Shown here: positions 41,658 through 51,151 of the stretch, piece by piece
How positions within the stretch are numbered: the first letter of the stretch is position 1
Layout of the letters: each line of letters begins with the position of its first letter
Source of the DNA: Gemmatimonadales bacterium
Lineage (GTDB): Bacteria; Gemmatimonadota; Gemmatimonadetes; Palauibacterales; Palauibacteraceae
Direction of reading: 5' to 3'
Length of the DNA stretch: 64,000 bases
Assembly (NCBI GenBank): GCA_009838765.1
Contig: VXQX01000017.1
Location: 27,461-91,460, forward strand
The notes under the pieces: generated by a model
What the model was told of the DNA's origin: nothing
The model's input: the letters and a program-made list of their open reading frames with translations, nothing else
Database searches by the model: none
Program-made: the position numbers and the translations under genes

Positions 41658-42902
41658 ATGAAAAAACAGCCCGTGCATACGGTGGCCGGAGGGGCCCATC
41701 TCTTCCGGCGCGACACGGCGACCAAGCTTGGAAGGATCGCCGGGCGCTACCTGGACCGATACGCGCCGGACCCCGCCATTCTGCGGGAGGCCCTCGGGGC
41801 CCGCCTTCCGTCGGGGACCGCGGAAGCCGTGCACCGGCGGGTGCGCGCCAAGCTCGAACGGGAGCCGGTCGAGTGCTTTCTGATCGATTTCGAGGATGGG
41901 TTCGGGGCCCGGTCCGAGGCGGAGGAAGATGAGGCGGCGGCGACGGCGGCGGAGGAGGTGGCGGCGGGAGTCGCCGCCGACAGTCTCCCGCCATCGCTCG
42001 GAATCCGCATCAAGTCGCTGGACGAGGTCACCGGCGGACGGGCGTTGCGCACGCTTGAACTCTTCCTCGCGGCGTTCGCGGGCGCCCGGTGCGAGCTGCC
42101 GGACGGATTCACGGTGCTTCTTCCCAAGATCGTCGCGGCCGGGCAGGTGGAACGGCTCTCGGAAGCCCTGACTCGGCTCGAGAGGACGCTCAGCCTGCCG
42201 GAAGAGCGAGTTGCGATCGACCTCATGATCGAGACGCCGCAGTCGCTCGTGGCGCCGGACGGACGGATCGCCGTGCCCGAGCTGGTCGCGGCGGCGGATG
42301 GACGGTGCCGCACGGTGCATCTCGGAGCGTACGACCTCACGGGCGCCGTGGCGGTCACGGCGGAGGATCAGACGCTGGGGCACCCGCTGTGCGACGTGGC
42401 GAGGCAGCTTCTGCAGCTCTCGCTCGCCGGGAGCGGCGTCCGGCTTTCGGACGGGGCGACGAACGTGCTGCCCGTCGAACCGCATCGCGGCCTCACGGCG
42501 CTCTCGCCGGCCGAGCAGGCGGAGAACATGGCGGTCGTGCACCGCGCATGGCGCCTGCACTACGCCGATGTCCGGCGATCTCTGAGCCAGGGGTTCTACC
42601 AGAGCTGGGACCTCCACCCGGCGCAGCTCGTCTCCCGCTATGCGGCCGTCTTCTCCTTCTTCCTGGAGGGTCTGGACGCGGCGGCGAGCCGGCTCGACCG
42701 TTTCGTGAGCGCAGCGGGACAGGCCATCCTCACGGGGTCCGTGTTCGACGATGAAGCCTCGGGCCAGGGTCTCCTGAACTTCTTTCTGCGGGGGCTCGCG
42801 AGCGGCGCCCTGACGGCGGAGGAGGCGGCGCGCTCGGGTCTCAGCGCGGCGGAGCTCGAATCCCGGTCGTTCCGCGCGATCCTCGAGCGGCGCCGCGGCT
42901 GA
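41658..42902 (+). CDS. HpcH/HpaI-CitE-like TIM-barrel protein (DUF6986 type)
   Basis: A 414-residue cytosolic protein. CFLIDFEDGFG, FTVLLPKIV, LMIETPQSLV and TVHLGAYDLTGAVAVT match the metal-binding strands of the HpcH/HpaI and CitE aldolase/lyase superfamily; Glu and Asp residues in IETP and FED would bind Mg. The C-terminal helices (QGFYQSWDLHPAQLVSRYAAVFSFF) are like those of malyl-CoA lyases and the DUF6986 proteins. The reaction, perhaps a C-C lyase or phosphotransferase, is not known. It is divergent from the korAB operon and convergent with the decarboxylase/permease operon. Confidence 0.8.
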   Translation: MKKQPVHTVAGGAHLFRRDTATKLGRIAGRYLDRYAPDPAILREALGARLPSGTAEAVHRRVRAKLEREPVECFLIDFEDGFGARSEAEEDEAAATAAEEVAAGVAADSLPPSLGIRIKSLDEVTGGRALRTLELFLAAFAGARCELPDGFTVLLPKIVAAGQVERLSEALTRLERTLSLPEERVAIDLMIETPQSLVAPDGRIAVPELVAAADGRCRTVHLGAYDLTGAVAVTAEDQTLGHPLCDVARQLLQLSLAGSGVRLSDGATNVLPVEPHRGLTALSPAEQAENMAVVHRAWRLHYADVRRSLSQGFYQSWDLHPAQLVSRYAAVFSFFLEGLDAAASRLDRFVSAAGQAILTGSVFDDEASGQGLLNFFLRGLASGALTAEEAARSGLSAAELESRSFRAILERRRG

Positions 42903-42929
42903 TCGCGGCCTGGATCGACCGCGCCGGAA

Positions 42930-44180
42930 TCAGTCGGAGAGGCGCACCGAGCGAACGCGGACGCCGCCTCCCTCGCCGGGGATCGTCCACGCGAACAGGA
43001 CTTCGTCCCCCGTCCGCACCATGCGCGGGAACCCGCTCGAGCGTTCGCCGGCGGTCTCGGAGATCAGAAGCGGCGTCCCGAGCGACCCATCCGGATCGAC
43101 CCGTCGGGCGAGGACACGCGGTGCGTCGTCGGAAGCCTCCAACCATACCGCCACGGCCGAGCCGTCGTCGAGTCGTTCGATGTCGACGCGGCCCAGCGGC
43201 AACCCCTCATCGACCCGGATCCGCGGGCCGAAGGTGGCGCCGCCGTCTTCCGAGAACGAGACGTACACCTGCGGAGTGCCGTCGACGCCCGTGTACCAGG
43301 CGGAGGCCAGCGCCCCTTCGCCGCCGCTCAACTGCGGGCCGTTCACGGGACAGCCGGGGATGACCCAGCCGTCGGTCGACAGTGGAGCGGGCGCGGTCCA
43401 GCGCTCCCCCGCCCCGCGAACCACGGCGATGTCGCGGACCTCGGACTCGCTCCGGTCGCGGTAGGCGGCGACCAGTCCATCCCCGACCCGGGCCAGCGCG
43501 GTCTGGCAGCACTCGCACGTCCGGTCGTCGAGCAGCACTTCGGGGCCCAGCCGGCCATCCGGCGCGAGCGTCCGGAAGCGGACGGACATCGCACCCCGCA
43601 CCACGCCGCTACCCGCGGCCACGTGCTCGCCCCCACCGGCGGCGCCCGCCATCGCTCGGGCGTCGAGCCAGGTCAGCGCCGCACCGTCCCGCCACGGGAC
43701 CATCGACACGAAGCCGTGCTCGGTCGGCGACCGGTCATCGTGCGCCCGGAACGGCTCCGACCACGTCGCGCCATCATCGGAAGAGAGCGCCAGCAGCACA
43801 TGGTAGGCGTACGGCGCGTCGGCGACCTTCTCCAACCAGTGAACGGCGAGCGTCCCGTCCCGCATCTCCACCGAGGACGGAAAGTCGGCCCAGTTCACGA
43901 ACATGTCCTCCGACGCCCACACGGTCCGCGGCTCGGACCAGCCGCCCTCCCCGCGAATCGCCAGGCGCAACGCGGGGACACCCTCTTCGGGCTCGATCCA
44001 CGTCAAGATCGCGCGGCCCTCCGCGCCGACCGCGAGTTGGGGTTCGCCGCTCGGAAACGGCCGCTCGAACTCGACATCTCCCGGCTGCAGCGACACCTGC
44101 CGTTCCGCCTCGCCGGCGCACGCGCTGAGGAGTGCGCCGAGGGCGAGCGCACGAACCGGCCGGCCGGGACGCGTCCTCAT
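42930..44180 (-). CDS. Asp-box (sialidase-like) propeller lipoprotein
   Basis: A 416-residue lipoprotein with a perfect lipobox (LLSAC). Asp-box motifs S-x-D-x-G-x-T-W/F occur in LSSDDGATWSEPF and SEDGGATFGPRI, and the fold is a six-bladed propeller of the exo-alpha-sialidase type. The double-Cys motif DRTCECCQTALA in the middle is seen in a subgroup of such proteins and could bind a metal. The conserved sialidase Arg triad is not obvious, so enzymatic activity is doubtful. It is the last gene of the decarboxylase-permease operon, its ATG sharing a base with the permease stop. Confidence 0.8.
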   Translation of the reverse strand: MRTRPGRPVRALALGALLSACAGEAERQVSLQPGDVEFERPFPSGEPQLAVGAEGRAILTWIEPEEGVPALRLAIRGEGGWSEPRTVWASEDMFVNWADFPSSVEMRDGTLAVHWLEKVADAPYAYHVLLALSSDDGATWSEPFRAHDDRSPTEHGFVSMVPWRDGAALTWLDARAMAGAAGGGEHVAAGSGVVRGAMSVRFRTLAPDGRLGPEVLLDDRTCECCQTALARVGDGLVAAYRDRSESEVRDIAVVRGAGERWTAPAPLSTDGWVIPGCPVNGPQLSGGEGALASAWYTGVDGTPQVYVSFSEDGGATFGPRIRVDEGLPLGRVDIERLDDGSAVAVWLEASDDAPRVLARRVDPDGSLGTPLLISETAGERSSGFPRMVRTGDEVLFAWTIPGEGGGVRVRSVRLSD

Positions 44181-45949
44181 CAGAAGTCGCCGGCCACTTG
44201 AGGGGCGGACTCCACGCGGATCGTGAGGATGTCGATGTCGTGGTACTGCTGGTGGCGGATGGACGAAGCATAGTGCCGCAGCAGCCGAAGCGGAGTCTCG
44301 GCTTCGACGGGGACCCCCGCTGCCGCTTCGCTGAGCATCGCCAACTGATCCTCGACGTTCTTCTCATCCGTCGTCGCGATGAACTCGAGATCCGCGGCGG
44401 GGCCATCGCTGCTCGCGATCAGCAGGAGGCTTCGCGCGTCATCGGCTTCGGCTTCGGCCTCCTGGCGGCCGAGGATCAGCATCGTCTCTTCACCCACCGC
44501 GCGCAGACGCGTCTCCATCTTCTCGTCCCAGCCTCTGCGCGCCGCGAACTTCACCAGGAAGGCGTCGACTTCCGACCACGTGTCGTCCGACAACCGGGTC
44601 TTCAGTCGGGCCCGACGGCCTCCCGTGACCTCCGAGAAGATGGTGAGCAGGATCACCGTGAGACCGCCGACCGTCATGCCGTTGCCGAGGAACTCCTCCC
44701 ACGCCCCTGTGATCTGCTCCGGGTAGATCCAGTCGAACTGGAAGACGATGCCCAGCCAGAACGCGACGCCGACGACGAGGCCGTTGCGATAGTCCAGCCC
44801 CTCCTGGAGCAGGATCTTCATGCCGAAGACGAAGATCAGCGCCACGACGACGATGAAATAGGCCGCCACGACGGGGCCGGGGATCACGATGATGAGGGCG
44901 AGCAGCTTCGGCAGGAAGGCGAACGCCGCGAAGACGACGCCAACGCAGATCCCGATGGCGCGAGAGGTGACGCCCGTGAGTTCGGCGACGGCGATGCCCA
45001 CGCCGTAGGTCGTATTGGGGACGGTCCCCGCCAGACCGGACAGGAGGTTGCCGGCGCCGTCGGCCGCGATCGCGCCCTGGATGGAGCGAAAGTCGATCGC
45101 GCGCGGCCTGCGCCAGGAGACCCGCTGAATCGCGATCGCGTCGCCAAGCGTGTCCATGGCGCTCACGAGCGTCACCATGAGGAAAGACGGGAGCAGGGCC
45201 CAGAACTCGGGGCGGAAGCTCAGATCGAGACCGGGGTACGCCAGGTCCGGGAGGCCGATCCAGTTGGCTTCGTAGACGGTGGACAGGTCGTAGATCCCGA
45301 ATCCCAGGCCGGCGACGAGCGACCCGGCGACGATCCCGAGGGCCGGGGCCCACAGCCGGAGCGCGCCGGAGAACCGAAGCGGGACGAGGACCGTGACCGC
45401 CAGCGTCACGCCGGCCACGACCGGACCGGCGCCGGCCGGGGCTCCGGCCGGGACTTCGGCGAGCTTCCGCAGGATCATCGGAGTGAGCGTCACCGGGATC
45501 AGGATCAGCACGGTGCCCGCCACGGTGGGCGTGAAGACCCGGCGCAGGAGCGCCATCCTGGACGCGAGAAGGAACTGGACCAGCGAGGAAGCGATGATCA
45601 GCACCGCGAGCATGCCCGGCCCGCCCTGCTCGATGGCGGTGACGCTCACCGCGATGAAGGCGCTCGTACTCCCCATGACGAGCACGTAGCCGGCGCCGAT
45701 CCGTCCCACTCTGCGCGCCTGGATCGCCGTCGTGACGCCGCTGATCACGAGCGCCGCGAACACCGCCCACGACAGGTATTCGGCGCTGCCGCCCGCCACC
45801 GTGATCATGACCGTCGGCGTGAGCACGATGCTGGCGAGACAGATGAGCGCGTACTGGACGCCGAGCCCGGCGGCCATGGGGAGCGGGGGACGCTCGTCGG
45901 GCTCGAAGCGCACGTCCTGGCGGGCGAGCCCGGAGCCGGAACCCGCCAT
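44180..45949 (-). CDS. NCS2 nucleobase:cation symporter with a C-terminal ATPase-like domain
   Basis: A 589-residue inner-membrane protein of about 13 spans. LASIVLTPTVMITVAGG, VLVMGSTSAFIAV and the signature region NTTYGVGIAVAELTGVTSR place it among xanthine/uracil permeases of the UapA/PbuX type. After the last span, about 150 cytosolic residues remain; RLRAVGEETMLIL and ETPLRLLRHYASSIRHQQYHDIDIL resemble the ATP-binding fold of anti-sigma kinases, with the key Asn lost. Such an extension is unusual and may regulate transport. The ATG and stop share bases with the flanking genes (TGATG on both sides). Confidence 0.85.
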   Translation of the reverse strand: MAGSGSGLARQDVRFEPDERPPLPMAAGLGVQYALICLASIVLTPTVMITVAGGSAEYLSWAVFAALVISGVTTAIQARRVGRIGAGYVLVMGSTSAFIAVSVTAIEQGGPGMLAVLIIASSLVQFLLASRMALLRRVFTPTVAGTVLILIPVTLTPMILRKLAEVPAGAPAGAGPVVAGVTLAVTVLVPLRFSGALRLWAPALGIVAGSLVAGLGFGIYDLSTVYEANWIGLPDLAYPGLDLSFRPEFWALLPSFLMVTLVSAMDTLGDAIAIQRVSWRRPRAIDFRSIQGAIAADGAGNLLSGLAGTVPNTTYGVGIAVAELTGVTSRAIGICVGVVFAAFAFLPKLLALIIVIPGPVVAAYFIVVVALIFVFGMKILLQEGLDYRNGLVVGVAFWLGIVFQFDWIYPEQITGAWEEFLGNGMTVGGLTVILLTIFSEVTGGRRARLKTRLSDDTWSEVDAFLVKFAARRGWDEKMETRLRAVGEETMLILGRQEAEAEADDARSLLLIASSDGPAADLEFIATTDEKNVEDQLAMLSEAAAGVPVEAETPLRLLRHYASSIRHQQYHDIDILTIRVESAPQVAGDF

Positions 45950-47469
45950 CAGCCGCCGCCTCCCCCGGCGAGCGCTTGGGCGGGCGCCGCGGAGCGCCAG
46001 CGCTCGGGGTGGGCCTCGAGGCGCTCCACGGCCTCCGCGAGCACCTGGAGCGCCAGGTCGATGGTGTCGAGGTGCGTCCGGAAGGCGAGCGCCGCCATCC
46101 GCAGCCAGAACGTCCCGTCGATCGTCGTCGAGGAGAGGAAGATCCTCCCATCGCGATGCGTTTCTTCCACGAGAGCCTGGTTGAAGGCGTTCGCGTTACC
46201 CGACTCTGGCACCCAGCGGTAGGTCACGACCGAGAGTTGAGGCTCCGGACCCACTTCGAATCCGAGCGCCCCGATCTCGCCGTGGAAGTAACGCGCCAGT
46301 TCGAGCTTCTCCTCGAGACAGGCCCGAAAGGGGGCTTCTCCGTACAGGAGGAGCGGCAGCCAGACCCGAAGCCCGCGAAAGTGCTTCGTGAGTTCGGGGG
46401 ATACGGCGGCGGGCGAACGACCTCCCCACTCGGACTCGACGGTGTCCTGCAGGTAGCTCGCGTAGTACGCGTGAGCGTCCTGGAGAGCCTCCCCGTCTCG
46501 GATGAGCACGGCGCCGGTGCCATACGGCAGGAACATTCCCTTATGCGGATCGAGCACGAGCGAGTCCGCCCGCTCCATCCCGGCGAGCACGCTTCGGCAG
46601 CCGTCCACGAGAGCGAAAAAGCCCCCGTATGCCGCGTCGACGTGGAACCAGAGCCCTTCCCGCTCGCACACCTCCGCGATGCGGTCCAGGGGATCGACCT
46701 GACCGGTATCCGCGGTACCGGCCGAGGCGAGGACAAGCCACGGCCGGAGCCCTCGTGCCCGGTCCTCCGCGACGAGTTCGGCGAGCGAGTCGGGACACAG
46801 GCGGAGATCCCGGTCGCGGGATACCTCGCGCCGGACGGCCTCCGCGAGGCCGGCCACGCGGATCGCCTTGTGCAGGCAGTGGTGTGTGTGGGCGGAGGAA
46901 TAGACGACGGCCCGCTCGTAGTCGCGCGCCCGGAGCCCGGCCGCTTCCCGGGCCGTAACCACCGAGATGAGGCTGGCGATGGAGCCGCCCGAAGCGAGGT
47001 TCCCGTCGGCCCCGGCGGGGAATCCGGCGAACGACGCCATCCAGTCGAGGATCAGATCCTCCATCTCGACCGCGCCCGGCCCGGTGAATCGTACGCCCGC
47101 GTATTCGTTCGTCACCGCAGCGAGATAGTCCCCCAGCGACGAGGCGTAGATGCCTCCGCCCGGGATGTAGCCGAGATGTCCGCCGTGCGAGGGCACGAGG
47201 CCGACGCCCGCCACGGACTCGTCGATCCGGTCGATGAGTCCGGCCAGGGGCTGCGGTCCGCGGCCGAATCCGAGCTTTCGGATCTCCCGGACGGCGGACT
47301 TGTCGTGCCGGTAGGCGGGCCGTTCGGGGAGTCCGTCGAGGAACCGCTGCGCGTAGGCGTGCACCTCGGCCATGAGGCGGTCGCGCTCGCCCGCGTCGGG
47401 GTCGAGCGGCCGCGCAGCCTCCTCCAGCTCCAGGATCCGTGACCGCTGTCGACTTGAGATCGAGCGCAT
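45949..47469 (-). CDS. PLP-dependent group II decarboxylase (aromatic-L-amino-acid decarboxylase type)
   Basis: A 506-residue cytosolic enzyme. HVDAAYGGFF binds the PLP ring, and the Lys in SLVLDPHKGMFLPYGTGAVLIRD forms the Schiff base. HPGGGHLGYIPGGGI-like wording near residue 95 (PSHGGHLGYIPGGGIYAS) lies at the substrate entrance. It removes CO2 from an aromatic amino acid, histidine, or possibly glutamate; the exact substrate cannot be told. It is the first gene of the operon with the NCS2 permease and the Asp-box lipoprotein, so the transporter might carry its product or precursor. Confidence 0.85.
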   Translation of the reverse strand: MRSISSRQRSRILELEEAARPLDPDAGERDRLMAEVHAYAQRFLDGLPERPAYRHDKSAVREIRKLGFGRGPQPLAGLIDRIDESVAGVGLVPSHGGHLGYIPGGGIYASSLGDYLAAVTNEYAGVRFTGPGAVEMEDLILDWMASFAGFPAGADGNLASGGSIASLISVVTAREAAGLRARDYERAVVYSSAHTHHCLHKAIRVAGLAEAVRREVSRDRDLRLCPDSLAELVAEDRARGLRPWLVLASAGTADTGQVDPLDRIAEVCEREGLWFHVDAAYGGFFALVDGCRSVLAGMERADSLVLDPHKGMFLPYGTGAVLIRDGEALQDAHAYYASYLQDTVESEWGGRSPAAVSPELTKHFRGLRVWLPLLLYGEAPFRACLEEKLELARYFHGEIGALGFEVGPEPQLSVVTYRWVPESGNANAFNQALVEETHRDGRIFLSSTTIDGTFWLRMAALAFRTHLDTIDLALQVLAEAVERLEAHPERWRSAAPAQALAGGGGG

Positions 47470-47540
47470 GATGCGATCCTATCCCTTTCCTACGGAGGGC
47501 GCGAGCTTTCCGGTCGCTTTGCATTGAGGGAGGATCCCGC

Positions 47541-49298
47541 GTGTATCCGCGTCGCAACCCATCCTGGAGGTACGGTCTCGCGGCCGCGCTCGTCGCCGCG
47601 CTCGCGTCCGCCGCCGAGGCGCAGTCGCGCGCGGAACGGGCGGAAGGCTACCTGCGGTCCTTCCATGATCTGAGGCTCTTCAACGGCGCGGCGCTCATCG
47701 TCGATGATGGCGAGATCCTGTTCGAGGGCGGATTCGGGCGGTCGGACTTCGCGCGCGGCGCCGCCAATGTCGCGAGCACGCGGTTCCGCGTCGCGTCGCT
47801 GACGAAGCAGTTCACGGCTGCGCTCATCCTCAGACTCGAGGAGGAGGGGCTGCTGCGGGTCGAAGATCCGGTGGGCCGCCATATCGAGGAGTATCCGCCG
47901 GAGTTCGCGGAACGGATCACCCTCCACCACCTGCTCACGCACACCTCCGGGTTGCCGAGCTACACCAGCCTGCCGGGGTTCATGGACTGGGAGGCGGCGA
48001 CCCCGTTCTCGCCAGGCGAGATCGTCGCGCTCACCTGGGAAGCTCCCCTCTCTTTCGAACCGGGCACGGAGTTCGAGTACTCCAACTCGGGCTACGTACT
48101 TCTGGGCTGGATCGCCGAACGCGTCACGGGGCTGAGCTACGCCGAGGCGCTTCGAAGGTACGTGCTCGACCCGCTGGAACTGCGCGATACCGGATACGAC
48201 GGCTCGCTCCGGCCGCCGGAGGGCCACGCGGGCGGGCACACGCGCGACCTCGTCGGCTATCGCCCGGCGCGTCGCATCGACCCGTCCGTGCCCTACTCCG
48301 CCGGCATGCTGTATTCCACCGTGGGCGATCTCGCCCGGTGGGCCACCGGCCTCTTCGTCGAAGGCGGCCTGTTCCGGGACCCGGAGACGCTGGCACGCAT
48401 GACCACCCCGGGCCTCGAGTCCGGATCGTACGGGTACGGCGTGGGCGTGCGGACGAGGGATATCGGGCGCAACCGCGACGTGCGCACGATCGAACACTCG
48501 GGGGGGATCTTCGGCTTTTCCGCGTGGCTGCGCGTTTTTCCGGACCACGGGCGGCTCATCGTGCTGCTGGACAACGCGTCCTCCGATCTGGGACCGCTCG
48601 TGGAGGGGTTGACGAGTCTGCTGTGGGGCGCCGAAGCCGTGCGCCCGAAGCCGTCGATCGCGGAACGGCTGCTGCCGATCGTCGAGGCGGGCGGGGTCGA
48701 GGCGGCGATGTCGAGGTACGACAACTGGCGGCGTACGCGACCGGAGGAGTACGACTACTCTCCCGGTCAGATTCTGAGGCTCGCGGGCCATTTCCGGGTG
48801 GACGAGCCGGCCACGGCCATTGCGATCCTCGAGGCCTACATCGCCGGGACGCCGGAGCCCCCCGCGATCCGCTTCGCGCTGTCCGAGCTTCACGAAGAGG
48901 CCGGTGCCCTGGAGGCGGCGGCGGACCACATCCGGGAAGCCCTCATGTACCACCCCGGGACGGCCCGGCTCCTGGAGCGTCTGTCGGAGCTCGGCGTCGA
49001 ACCCGACCCGGCGCTTCGGCTCCCCATCGTGCGCGTGGGACCCGAGAACCTCTCCCTCCTGGTCGGCGAGTATCGCATCGACCCCGCCACCACGCTGACC
49101 GTCACGCTCGGGGACGGCGTGCTCACGGCCGCGCGCACCGGCGAGGCCGCGTTCCGACTCCTCCCCCAGTCCCCAAGCACGTTCCTGATGCACGGTTCCG
49201 TCGTGCAGTTCGTGTTCGACGTCGTGGACGGCGTCGCGGGCGCGGTTTCGGTCGTTGAGGCGGACCAGCGCCTCGTTTTCCCCAGAATCGGCAACTGA
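47541..49298 (+). CDS. Exported serine hydrolase of the class C beta-lactamase family
   Basis: A 585-residue exported protein starting at GTG after GGGAGG, with signal peptide GLAAALVAALASAAEAQ. Catalytic motifs are SLTK (Ser86, Lys89), YSN (180-182) and HSGG (319-322), the pattern of DD-peptidases, esterases and AmpC-like beta-lactamases. A helical region with TPR-like spacing (about 385-490) and a C-terminal beta domain (SLLVGEYRIDPATTLTV) follow, as in many peptidase-like members. A role in peptide or ester hydrolysis is more likely than antibiotic resistance. The SolA-like gene begins 15 bases later. Confidence 0.85.
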   Translation: MYPRRNPSWRYGLAAALVAALASAAEAQSRAERAEGYLRSFHDLRLFNGAALIVDDGEILFEGGFGRSDFARGAANVASTRFRVASLTKQFTAALILRLEEEGLLRVEDPVGRHIEEYPPEFAERITLHHLLTHTSGLPSYTSLPGFMDWEAATPFSPGEIVALTWEAPLSFEPGTEFEYSNSGYVLLGWIAERVTGLSYAEALRRYVLDPLELRDTGYDGSLRPPEGHAGGHTRDLVGYRPARRIDPSVPYSAGMLYSTVGDLARWATGLFVEGGLFRDPETLARMTTPGLESGSYGYGVGVRTRDIGRNRDVRTIEHSGGIFGFSAWLRVFPDHGRLIVLLDNASSDLGPLVEGLTSLLWGAEAVRPKPSIAERLLPIVEAGGVEAAMSRYDNWRRTRPEEYDYSPGQILRLAGHFRVDEPATAIAILEAYIAGTPEPPAIRFALSELHEEAGALEAAADHIREALMYHPGTARLLERLSELGVEPDPALRLPIVRVGPENLSLLVGEYRIDPATTLTVTLGDGVLTAARTGEAAFRLLPQSPSTFLMHGSVVQFVFDVVDGVAGAVSVVEADQRLVFPRIGN

Positions 49299-49313
49299 CC
49301 CGGCGGGCAGCGA

Positions 49314-50432
49314 ATGCACGACTTCGCCGTCATCGGGCTTGGGGCGACAGGCAGCGCAACGGCGGCCGCACTCATCCGGCGAGGACATTCCGTGATCGGC
49401 TTCGACCGCTTCACGCCCCCGCACGCGATGGGATCGGCGCACAGCGACACCCGAATGATCCGCGCGGCATGGTACGTCGGGTCGCCGTACGTACCGCTCG
49501 TCCGCGACGCTTCCCGGCGCTGGAAGAGCCTTGAGCGCTCATCCGGCCGAACACTGCTGCGGACGGCGGGCGCCCTCATGATGGGCCCGGAAGACGGCCG
49601 CGTGTTCGCGGGGGGCCGGCTTCGTGACGTCGCCCGGCCGCACACCGGCGACATCCTTCTCTCCGCGGATGAGGTGGTCGAGCGCTTCCCCTGGCTCCGC
49701 CCGGATCCGGGGACGGTCACCATCTACGAACCGGGTGCCGCCATCCTCTCGCTGGAGCCCGGCCTCGAGGCGATGCTGGAGGCGGCCGGGGGCGCGGACC
49801 TGCGCTTTGACGAGCCCGCGGTCCGGTGGTCCGCCTCGGCCGCGGGCGTCCGCGTTCGAACCGAGCGGGGAGAATACCCGGCGCGGCGGCTCGCCATCGC
49901 CGCGGGAGCCTGGACTCCGCAACTGGTTCCGGAACTCTCCCTCCCCCTCGAAGTGGAGCGCACGGTGCAGTACTGGTTCGAACCGTCCGGGCCGCACGCG
50001 GCCACGCTCGCGGAAGGTCCCGCCTGGGTGTGGGAGCTTGAAGGGGAAGGCACCTGGTACGGATTCCCGCCGTCGGCGCGAGGGCTCAAGGCGGGGATGC
50101 ACTTTCAGGCCGGACGCGGGACCGATGTCGAGCGGGTCGACCGCGAGGTCGGGACCACGGAGACGGAAGAACTGCGTCGATTGTTCGGGCAGTACGCGCC
50201 GGGCGCGGCCGGCCCGCTGGCGCACGCATCCGTCTGCCTCTACACGAATACGCCCGACGAGAACTTCATCCTCGACCGCCATCCCGACCATCCCGGAGTC
50301 GTGCTGTTCGCCGGCGGCTCCGGGCACGCATTCAAGTTCGCCCCCGTCCTCGGGTCGCTCATGGCCGACCTCCTCACCGATGAGCTACCTCGTCACGCCC
50401 CGCCGATCTTCTCGATCGGCCGGTTCGGGTAA
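49314..50432 (+). CDS. FAD-dependent monomeric sarcosine / N-methyltryptophan oxidase-like protein
   Basis: A 372-residue amine oxidase. The Rossmann motif is AVIGLGATGSATAAALIRRG, and the conserved Arg and substrate loop include SDTRMIR. In monomeric sarcosine oxidase the flavin is covalently bound to a Cys in a CMYTVTLDEHF-like motif; here Cys308 lies in VCLYTNTPDENFILDRHP, so covalent FAD is likely. GGSGHAFKFAPVLG follows as expected. It oxidises an N-methylated amino acid (sarcosine, N-methyltryptophan or a relative), giving formaldehyde and H2O2. Substrate is uncertain. Confidence 0.88.
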   Translation: MHDFAVIGLGATGSATAAALIRRGHSVIGFDRFTPPHAMGSAHSDTRMIRAAWYVGSPYVPLVRDASRRWKSLERSSGRTLLRTAGALMMGPEDGRVFAGGRLRDVARPHTGDILLSADEVVERFPWLRPDPGTVTIYEPGAAILSLEPGLEAMLEAAGGADLRFDEPAVRWSASAAGVRVRTERGEYPARRLAIAAGAWTPQLVPELSLPLEVERTVQYWFEPSGPHAATLAEGPAWVWELEGEGTWYGFPPSARGLKAGMHFQAGRGTDVERVDREVGTTETEELRRLFGQYAPGAAGPLAHASVCLYTNTPDENFILDRHPDHPGVVLFAGGSGHAFKFAPVLGSLMADLLTDELPRHAPPIFSIGRFG

Positions 50433-50433
50433 C

Positions 50434-51057
50434 TCATCCCCCGGGGTCGGGAGTCAGCGAGATCTCATTATTCAGGTCGATGTCGACGGTGTTGCCGCAC
50501 AGCGTGCCCGAAGCCCTTCCCGTCTGTATCAGATCGCCGAAGTCGAGCCGGGACTCCACCGTGACGGAGACCTCGCAGGTCCCGTCTCTTTCGTCGACCT
50601 CGTAGGCGAGAGCACCGACCATCGACACGTTCAGGTCGAACACGAAGGCGAGCTCTTCCGGCATCGAAAACGCGTAGGAACCCGTCTGCCGGAGGCTGGG
50701 AGCCCCGGTGAGCGTGAAGGTGCTGCCGCGGGCCGTTTCCACGCAGCCCTCCGGCACGATCGTCAGGTCCGCCAGCAACCGGACCCCGGTTTCCGTTTCC
50801 GATGGGATCAGCGTCCCGGCCGCATTGACGACCCCGCCACCCGAGCAATTCGCCGTCAGGTTCACGGACCCGGCGAAGGATTCCGGGTCCGCCTCCAGCG
50901 CTCGCGCCCCGACGAGGTTGATGGCTTCGAGCAGCGCCTCGCTCTCCTCCAACGTCAGCGTGGGCTCCACCGGCCCCGTCGTGTCATCGCTGCAGCCCGC
51001 CAGCCCGTAAACCATGGCCAGCAGGACTCCCGTTCGTACCACGATTCTTTCGATCAT
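50434..51057 (-). CDS. Lipoprotein of unknown function
   Basis: A 207-residue protein with a start at 51057 after GAGGAG and a perfect lipobox (VYGLAGC). The frame is open to 51243 but overlaps the RND gene. The mature part starts with a flexible DDTTGPVEPT and a helix (EESEALLEAINLVGARAL), then shows beta-rich sequence with four cysteines (ANCSGGG, EGCVET, GTCEVS, TLCGNT), likely two disulfides. There is no known family. It lies downstream of the RND pump on the same strand with a 94-base gap. Confidence 0.7.
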   Translation of the reverse strand: MIERIVVRTGVLLAMVYGLAGCSDDTTGPVEPTLTLEESEALLEAINLVGARALEADPESFAGSVNLTANCSGGGVVNAAGTLIPSETETGVRLLADLTIVPEGCVETARGSTFTLTGAPSLRQTGSYAFSMPEELAFVFDLNVSMVGALAYEVDERDGTCEVSVTVESRLDFGDLIQTGRASGTLCGNTVDIDLNNEISLTPDPGG

Positions 51058-51151
51058 CGTCTCCTCACCCCCCTCCTCGTTGCTCAGACAGTCCAGCCAT
51101 CCGACATCGGCGGGCTTCGATACTCCACTGACTGCCCAACGGTCCGGGGCG

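Noticed and set aside
42903..42930. A terminator after the CitE-like gene
   Set aside because: A short CGCGG/CCGCG stem is possible but there is no T run and such stems are frequent at this GC content.
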